A DNA stretch of 64,000 nucleotides from Gammaproteobacteria bacterium (lineage in GTDB: Bacteria; Pseudomonadota; Gammaproteobacteria; Steroidobacterales; GCA-2729495): positions 1-64,000 of the forward strand of contig RFHQ01000118.1 of assembly GCA_003695765.1 (NCBI GenBank), written 5' to 3'. Made by a program: the position numbers and the translations under genes. How positions within the stretch are numbered: the stretch's first letter is position 1; every line of letters starts with the position of its first letter. A model generated the notes under the pieces. The model made no database searches. It saw only the letters and a program-made list of their open reading frames with translations, and was not told the DNA's origin. Positions 1-6,003 of the stretch are shown here, one piece after another.

Positions 1-255
1 GTGGCCGCGCAGGTCAACATCGAGGAACTGCGCCACTATCGCGAGCAGGCGCGTTTCCAGAACTGGCTGCCCTACCTGAAGAGCGAGATCTACCGCAGCC
101 TGTACGCCGATCCGGTCTGGCCGGCGAACCAGCCGCCGCTGCAGCATGCCGACAAGGCACGGGTCCTCGAGACCGTGATCCAGCGGCTGATCGAGCGCGG
201 CGCCTTCGCTCGCAGCGCGATCGGCAAGGCCGCGGCAGACGATGCAGGCGACTGA
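1..255 (+). CDS. C-terminal fragment of a carbon-nitrogen hydrolase (nitrilase superfamily), truncated by the window start
   Basis: Frame open from base 1. The tail 'REQARFQNWLPYLKSEIYRSLYADPVWPANQPPL' aligns by eye with the C-terminus of the nitrilase-like protein at 2469-3623 ('RAQWQNLAKDLRVEEYKVIYD...IYPANLAMEQPPL'). Confidence 0.6.
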   Translation: MAAQVNIEELRHYREQARFQNWLPYLKSEIYRSLYADPVWPANQPPLQHADKARVLETVIQRLIERGAFARSAIGKAAADDAGD

Positions 256-1243
256 CGGCCAGGTGCCTGGCGCGCTGGACAGCGGTCACTGGTATGCGAT
301 CCTCAGCAGCCGCGAACTGGGGCCTCGGCCCCTGGCACGGCGGCGCTTCGGCGAAGAGCTCGTGTTCTGGCGAGCGCCCGACGGCCGTCCGGCCGGGCTG
401 GTCGACCGCTGCCCGCATCGCGGTGCCGCGCTGAGCCTCGGGGCCGTCCGCGGCGACTGTATAGCCTGCCCCTACCACGGCTTCGAATTCGACCCGGACG
501 GCCGCTGCCGGCGCGTGCCGGCCGAGGGTCCCGACTGGGCGATTCCGCCGCAGTTCCGTGCCCAGCCGCTCAGCCTGGCCGAGAGCCAGGGTTTTGTCTG
601 GCTCTGGCGCGGCCCGCCGGTCGAGGCGCAGCGCTTGCCCCGGCCGCCCCGGCAGCCTGGCGTGGACGGTCTCGCCTGGGACGAGTGCGTCCAGCACTGG
701 CCGGCGCACTATACTCGCTGCATCGAAGGCGTGCTGGACCACAGCCACCTGCCCTTCGTGCACCGCAAGACCCTGGGGCGGGCCATACGTGACCCGGTGA
801 CCCGGGTCGAAGTCGAACGCCGCCCGGGCGGATTCCGCGCCAAGCTGATGCAGGCGGGACGGGTACGCCATCACGTCGATTTCACGGCGCCGAACATCTG
901 GACGCAGATGCTGACGCCGGGCTATGGCATGTCGGCGACCTTCGCGCCCGTCGACGACGCGCAGACCACGGTCTATTGCCGGCTGCATCGCCGGGTCGAC
1001 CTCCCCTTGCTGCGCCCGCTGATGCGGCTCTGGTGCCGCTTCAGCAACTGGCTGGTGTTCCACGAGGACCAGGCCGTGCTTGCCTCGCAGCGACCCCTGA
1101 GCGCCGACGATGCCAGCGGAGAACGCCTGCTGCCCAGCGACGCCGCGGTGATCGAATTCCGCCGCCTGCGTGCAGCGCAGCACAAGTCGCTGCACAGCGG
1201 CAGCCGCAGGCCGCAGTCCCGGACTTCGGTTTGCCCTGATTGA
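242..1243 (+). CDS. Rieske [2Fe-2S] aromatic ring-hydroxylating oxygenase alpha-subunit-like protein
   Basis: Rieske motif CPHRGAALSLGAVRGDCIACPYHGFEFD (CxH...CxxH) and a mononuclear-iron-type motif CIEGVLDHSHLPFVH. Confidence 0.85.
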   Translation: MQATDGQVPGALDSGHWYAILSSRELGPRPLARRRFGEELVFWRAPDGRPAGLVDRCPHRGAALSLGAVRGDCIACPYHGFEFDPDGRCRRVPAEGPDWAIPPQFRAQPLSLAESQGFVWLWRGPPVEAQRLPRPPRQPGVDGLAWDECVQHWPAHYTRCIEGVLDHSHLPFVHRKTLGRAIRDPVTRVEVERRPGGFRAKLMQAGRVRHHVDFTAPNIWTQMLTPGYGMSATFAPVDDAQTTVYCRLHRRVDLPLLRPLMRLWCRFSNWLVFHEDQAVLASQRPLSADDASGERLLPSDAAVIEFRRLRAAQHKSLHSGSRRPQSRTSVCPD

Positions 1244-1318
1244 CGCCGACGCGAATTCCTCCCAGTCTGGAGCAAAAGAAGACCCGCGCTGCCCGCCAGC
1301 CGGGAGGAGGATGCGCCG

Positions 1319-2029
1319 ATGCGCCTGCAATCACCGTGGGCCGTCCCGCTGATCGCACTTGCCCTCGCATCGAGGCTCGCCGCCGCGGCCTTCGTCACCA
1401 CCAACCAGGCTGAGATGAGCCAGATCTATGGGCAGCCGGTGTTCGCCACGACACCGATCGACGTGCGTTTCCAGCCGGTCGTGACGATCGTGGCACCGGG
1501 ACTGCTGAATATCACGACGCTGGCCGAACTGAATGCACTCTTTGGCCTGTCGCCGGTGAACGCGCCCGGCATCAACATGTTCTTCGTCGACAGTGTCAGC
1601 GTGTGCAATACGCCGACGCCGGCACCGGGCATCCAGGGATGCGCGACCATCAACGGCAACGACATCGTCGTCGAATCGGTGGCGGCGGCCGATCCCCTGC
1701 CGCTGGCCGGGCCGGTGGGGAGCCTGAGCGCCGGCGCAGCCCTGAACGCCCACGAGCTGGCCCACAACCTCGGCCTGCCGCACATCCCCGAGTGTGCACC
1801 GAGTGTTCCGCCGAATCTGATGGATTGCCTGCTCACAGGCTATGAACTGACGGCCGCTCAGGCGGCGACCGTGCTGGCCAACAGCAGTGTGCTGCAGTCG
1901 GACCCCTCCGGGCTGTTCGTCAGCATCACGCCGATCCTGATCCTGCCGATCCCGGCGCCGCCGGCGCTGCTGCTCTTCGGCAGCGCCCTGATGCTGGGCT
2001 GGCTGAGTCGCCGCCGCGCCGCGCACTGA
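1319..2029 (+). CDS. Secreted metzincin-type zinc protease with a VPLPA/PEP-CTERM-like C-terminal sorting signal
   Basis: N-terminal signal peptide; HELAHNLGLPH (HExxHxxGxxH) plus a possible Met-turn 'PNLMD'; C-terminus PIPAPPALLLFGSALMLGWLSRRRAAH. Confidence 0.75.
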   Translation: MRLQSPWAVPLIALALASRLAAAAFVTTNQAEMSQIYGQPVFATTPIDVRFQPVVTIVAPGLLNITTLAELNALFGLSPVNAPGINMFFVDSVSVCNTPTPAPGIQGCATINGNDIVVESVAAADPLPLAGPVGSLSAGAALNAHELAHNLGLPHIPECAPSVPPNLMDCLLTGYELTAAQAATVLANSSVLQSDPSGLFVSITPILILPIPAPPALLLFGSALMLGWLSRRRAAH

Positions 2030-2040
2030 AGCGCGGCGCG
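2015..2040. terminator. Stem-loop between convergent genes, possible terminator (no T-run)
   Basis: Perfect 10-bp inverted repeat cgcgccgcgc-(actgaa)-gcgcggcgcg overlapping the stop codon at 2027-2029. Confidence 0.45.
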
Positions 2041-2049
2041 CACCGGCTC

Positions 2050-2472
2050 TCAGGGCTTCTGTTCGCGCATCATCTCCAGGTCGGGATTGAATGCGCGCAG
2101 GCCGCGCATCGCTTCGGTGAACTGCTCCAGCGGCCGGTCGTAGATCGACGCGGAACCCTGCAGCTGCCGGGCTTCTTCGAGCGCATCGCAGGGCTCCTTC
2201 GTGGCCGCTACCAGGGCCATGAACTCGTCGAGCAGCCGGCTGTTGATGTCGAACGGGTCCTCGTCGTCGGCCGTGGTCCTGAGCTCTTCCCAGCAGTCGC
2301 GGACCTTCTCCAGTGCCTCGCCGATCGCGGGTGCCCCGGCATCGTCGCCGACCTGCTGCCACAGTCGCGTGGCCAGGTCCAGCATGCTCTGGATCGCATT
2401 GGCCAGGTAGTTCAGGTGGAAGTGCCAGTCGCCTCTGATCTGCGAGAAATCGACCTGCTTGGCTTCGCTCAT
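2050..2472 (-). CDS. Hypothetical 140-aa protein (MSEAKQVDFSQIRGDWHFHLNYLANAIQ...)
   Basis: ORF whose start overlaps the stop of the upstream nitrilase-like gene by 4 nt (ATGA), implying translational coupling. Confidence 0.65.
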   Translation of the reverse strand: MSEAKQVDFSQIRGDWHFHLNYLANAIQSMLDLATRLWQQVGDDAGAPAIGEALEKVRDCWEELRTTADDEDPFDINSRLLDEFMALVAATKEPCDALEEARQLQGSASIYDRPLEQFTEAMRGLRAFNPDLEMMREQKP

Positions 2473-3623
2473 TGACCGTCCCTCTTGCTCAATCGGCCGG
2501 CAGCCGCCAGCCGTTCCCGGACCTCCGGATCGATCTCGTAAGGCTCCCAGCCCGGCGGGGCCGTGTAAACCCCCATCTCCACCATGCGGTTGATCTGGTG
2601 CTTCACGAGTTCCAGCTGCTGCGTTTCGGTCAGCGGCGGCTGTTCCATGGCCAGGTTGGCCGGATAGATGCCGCCGCGCGCCATCATCGCGTCGTAGATG
2701 ACCTTGTATTCCTCGACCCGCAGGTCTTTGGCCAGGTTCTGCCATTGCGCCCGGACCCGGAAGTCGCGCAAGCCGTCGATATCGAAGATCGCGCTGACCA
2801 AGGATTGCCCGCCGCCGAGGTACTCGGAGACCACGTTGCCACGGTAGTCGATGATCTGGCTCTTGCCACAGCTCATCTTCTGCTGGCCGCCCGGGAACCA
2901 GATCTCGCCGATGTTCGGCGCCAGCACGTAGCAGGTATTGAAGATCGCGTGCGAGCGGTTCTGGATCTCGGCGAAGCCATTGCCCATCCACGGCTCCGGA
3001 TACTGTGTCCGCCAGATGATCTCGGCACCGTTGAGCGCCAGGCCGCGGGCGGCCTCCGGGAAACTGCCCTCGGCGCAGATCAGCGTGCCGATGTTGCCGA
3101 TCTCGGTCCGCGCCACCGGATAGACGGCCTCGAACAGCCGTTGCGGATCGTCGCCATAGCGCTGCAGATAGAGATTCCAGATGTCGCTGGGCGCCACGTT
3201 CGGCTCGCGCTGGTAGAAAGCGGTCTTGTAGTGCTTGTGAATGACCTTGCCGTTCGGATCGATGATGAAGGCGATGTTGAACACCCGATCCTCCATCAAT
3301 TCCGGGTCCTTGGCGATCATCTGCGCGATGAGAAAAATATCAAACTTCCGGCAGAGCTCACCGAGAAACTCGGTTTCCGGACCTGGGATCGTCGGTACGA
3401 TCTCCCGCGCGATCCGGATATGTTCCTCGCCACCGCCGAGGCACCAGCCGCCGATGCCGCCCTCGGAGACCGCAACGAGACGGACCGGCAGGTCCAGGCT
3501 GCAGTTCCAGACCGCGTATTCGATGCTGCCGGCCAGCCCCTTGAGGTCGGTCCAGTAATCATCGATGCTGGTTGCCATGTGGGATTCGTTCTGGATCCCG
3601 ACGGCCGTGTATTGCAGTGTCAT
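2469..3623 (-). CDS. Carbon-nitrogen hydrolase (nitrilase/amidase superfamily)
   Basis: Glu (AVSEGG), Lys (HKHYKTAFYQRE) and Cys (GTLICAEGSFPE) triad contexts; start placed at MTLQYTAVGIQNE. Confidence 0.85.
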   Translation of the reverse strand: MTLQYTAVGIQNESHMATSIDDYWTDLKGLAGSIEYAVWNCSLDLPVRLVAVSEGGIGGWCLGGGEEHIRIAREIVPTIPGPETEFLGELCRKFDIFLIAQMIAKDPELMEDRVFNIAFIIDPNGKVIHKHYKTAFYQREPNVAPSDIWNLYLQRYGDDPQRLFEAVYPVARTEIGNIGTLICAEGSFPEAARGLALNGAEIIWRTQYPEPWMGNGFAEIQNRSHAIFNTCYVLAPNIGEIWFPGGQQKMSCGKSQIIDYRGNVVSEYLGGGQSLVSAIFDIDGLRDFRVRAQWQNLAKDLRVEEYKVIYDAMMARGGIYPANLAMEQPPLTETQQLELVKHQINRMVEMGVYTAPPGWEPYEIDPEVRERLAAAGRLSKRDGQ

Positions 3624-3738
3624 CTGCGTTCGCTCCAAGCTGTGGTGACCGAGGCGACACGGCACCGCGGGGCATCGGTCACGATGGCGGTTCCTGATAT
3701 GCTCCCGCGAGTTTACCGGATTCAGGGGAGCTTCATCG

Positions 3739-4989
3739 GTGAGCGTGAGGCCCGATCGAACCTCGGACAGCGCGTCGGCCTGGCGTCAGATCGCGCAGGT
3801 GCCGGCGCACACCTGGCGGGTGTTCTGCATCTGCCTGCTGGGCGTCAGCTTCGCCAATCTGGACCATTCGCTGTTCACCTTCGTGCTCACGGAGTTTTCG
3901 GAGGAATTCAATTGGTCGCTGACCGACCGCGGCTGGTATATCTTCATTACCTTCGTGCTGGCCGGCCTGGTCATCACGCGTCTGGGCGTGCTGACGGACC
4001 GGCTGGGCCGCAAGAAGATGCTGCTGGCCACGACGCTATTGACGCCCGTCTTCGTGGCCGCGCTGGCCTGGGTGCCGAATACGCTGAGTCTGGTCGTCGC
4101 CCGCACGCTGGGTTTCGCGATGGCCGGCGCACAGTCGCCGATCACGATCACGACCATGCTCGAAGAGTCGCCGGCGCGGCTGCGCGGGCTGTTCTCCGGC
4201 ATCCTGCAGATCGGCTTTCCGATCGGCTTTTTTCTCGCCGGCCTGCTGGTACCATGGATCTACGCGCGCTTTGGCTGGCGTTATATCTTCCTGCTGGCGC
4301 TGGTCTTTCTGCCCTATGCCTGGATCATTCATCGCTACCTGCGGGAGCCGCAAGCCTGGCTCGCCGCTCGCGAAATGGGCGGCCGGATCCCGCGCACGCG
4401 AGAGCTGTTCCGGCCGGACCTGCGACGCAAGACCATCCTGCTGTTCCTGGGCCAGTTCCTGTATGTCTTCGCCTACGGCACGACCATCCTGCTGACCGCC
4501 TACTTCCGCGAGGCGCTGGGCTGGGAAGCCGAGGAAGCGATCCAGATGGTTGGTTTCTCCTTCGGTATCGGGGCCTTCGGCTACATCGCCGCGGCGATCG
4601 TCGGCGAGTTCTACCTCAGCCGCCGGAATACCATCGTGCTGTGGTGCTGGCTCGGCGGGCTGGCTTTCGCCGCGATGGTCTGGCTCGTGCAGGAACGGGC
4701 TCAGATGCTTGCCATCTTCGGACTGATGACCTTTTTCTTCTATGGCGCCTATGCGGTGATCGCGACCTTCATCGCCGAGAACTACCCGCCGGAACTGCGC
4801 GCAACCGCCGCAAGTTTCGCTGGCTCACTGGCGATCGAGCTGGGCCTCGGCGGCGGCCCGCTGGTGGTCTCCTATGTGATCGAGGCTTCCAACTGGCAAT
4901 GGGGCTTCACCGCCTGCGCGGTCATTCCGGTGATCGTCGCCGGTGCGATTTTCCTGGGCCTGAAGCCGGTGCCACGGGAGGCGCTGTAA
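3739..4989 (+). CDS. MFS transporter
   Basis: GTG start; about 12 hydrophobic segments; GVLTDRLGRKKM loop motif; sugar/acid-type MFS. Confidence 0.9.
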   Translation: MSVRPDRTSDSASAWRQIAQVPAHTWRVFCICLLGVSFANLDHSLFTFVLTEFSEEFNWSLTDRGWYIFITFVLAGLVITRLGVLTDRLGRKKMLLATTLLTPVFVAALAWVPNTLSLVVARTLGFAMAGAQSPITITTMLEESPARLRGLFSGILQIGFPIGFFLAGLLVPWIYARFGWRYIFLLALVFLPYAWIIHRYLREPQAWLAAREMGGRIPRTRELFRPDLRRKTILLFLGQFLYVFAYGTTILLTAYFREALGWEAEEAIQMVGFSFGIGAFGYIAAAIVGEFYLSRRNTIVLWCWLGGLAFAAMVWLVQERAQMLAIFGLMTFFFYGAYAVIATFIAENYPPELRATAASFAGSLAIELGLGGGPLVVSYVIEASNWQWGFTACAVIPVIVAGAIFLGLKPVPREAL

Positions 4990-5303
4990 TGCTGGTCACC
5001 TTTCACTGTCCGGTCTATCCCGACATCGTGATGTTCGGCGACGTGGCGCAGCGCTTGCTCGAACTGATGGGGCACAGTGGCACCGTGCCCGGCGCGCTGG
5101 CGGCCGACGACGTACCCGCGGCTCTGGCGCGCCTGCGTCGGGCGCTGGAGGAACATGGCGAGGAGCCGGCCGAAGAACTCCCGCCCGAAGAGCGCGAGCG
5201 GGATCCGCAGCGCCGGCCGGTCAGGCTGTCCCAGCGGGCCTTTCCGTTGCTGGAACTGCTGGAGGCAGCGGCCGCGGCCGGCAAGCCGGTGAGCTGGCGC
5301 TGA
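4989..5303 (+). CDS. DUF1840-like small protein
   Basis: MLVTFHCPVYPDIVMFGDVAQRLLELMG; start overlaps the MFS stop (TAATG). Confidence 0.7.
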   Translation: MLVTFHCPVYPDIVMFGDVAQRLLELMGHSGTVPGALAADDVPAALARLRRALEEHGEEPAEELPPEERERDPQRRPVRLSQRAFPLLELLEAAAAAGKPVSWR

Positions 5304-5307
5304 GCCC

Positions 5308-6003
5308 TCAGGTCGTGACTTCGTAGAAGATCCGCCGCGCCGTTTCCTTGCCGATCATCCTGGCGATCATGCCCTGGGCCTTGTCCTGCGTGCGGATGTC
5401 GCTGACGAAGCCGTCGTGGAATTCACGGATGCATTGCAAACGTTGCGGGTCCGTTTCCGGCGCCTGCTGCGCGGCGGCGGGCAGATAGCAGTCCAGGTAG
5501 TCCAAAGCACAGTTGCGCAAATCTTCGAAACGCTGCTTTGGGAACATGCCATAGATCGTGCAGTCGTTGCGGTATTTCAGCATCCATGCCGGGTAACGGT
5601 CGTCGCATTCGAACGATGGATAGCGCCGCAGGCGTTCCAACAGAGGCTCGACCCACTGCGCCCGGTCGCCGGCGTCGTCGAACGGGCAGTTCACGTTCAG
5701 GTGAGCAATCACCTTGCGCTTCGTCAGCAGGCAGAAAAAAATGAAGATCGGCGTGGCCCGGTCGGCTTCTGGATAGAAGATCAGGTTGATCTGGTCCAGC
5801 GGCGGCAGCTTGACGCGGAACCGCATGCCGAACAGCTTGCGGAAGCCGGGCGCTCGCCAATTGTAGTGGTCGGCATCCAGCACCTTGAGGAAGGATTTCG
5901 GCCTGGCCAGCGCCGGGTCCAGCGGCACGGCCTCGACCGGCCCATATTGCCGGACCCGCTCGATTGCCGTGTTCAGGAGCGCGTCGAGTTCGCTGGCGCT
6001 CAT
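5308..6003 (-). CDS. Putative divergent ferredoxin-dependent bilin reductase (FDBR/RCCR-fold)-like protein
   Basis: By-eye correspondence with the PcyA/PebA pattern: APGFRK..., LDQINLIFYPEADRATPIF, PAWMLKYRNDCTIYG, RFEDLRNCALDYLDCYL, and terminal FVSDIRTQDKAQGMIARMIGKETARRIFYEV. Overlaps the molybdoenzyme stop by 4 nt. Confidence 0.5.
   Translation of the reverse strand: MSASELDALLNTAIERVRQYGPVEAVPLDPALARPKSFLKVLDADHYNWRAPGFRKLFGMRFRVKLPPLDQINLIFYPEADRATPIFIFFCLLTKRKVIAHLNVNCPFDDAGDRAQWVEPLLERLRRYPSFECDDRYPAWMLKYRNDCTIYGMFPKQRFEDLRNCALDYLDCYLPAAAQQAPETDPQRLQCIREFHDGFVSDIRTQDKAQGMIARMIGKETARRIFYEVTT

Noticed and set aside
2472-4988. N-terminal portion of the 943-aa plus-strand ORF 2472..5303
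   Set aside because: Antisense to the nitrilase-like gene, then out-of-frame through the MFS gene. Only the last ~105 codons (DUF1840-like) are credible.
5308-6003. Alternative reading of the 231-aa protein as a TorD/NarJ-type molybdoenzyme chaperone
   Set aside because: TorD-family proteins are all-helical. This sequence has a long beta-rich centre and FDBR-like block order, so the alternative is less likely but remains the main competing hypothesis.
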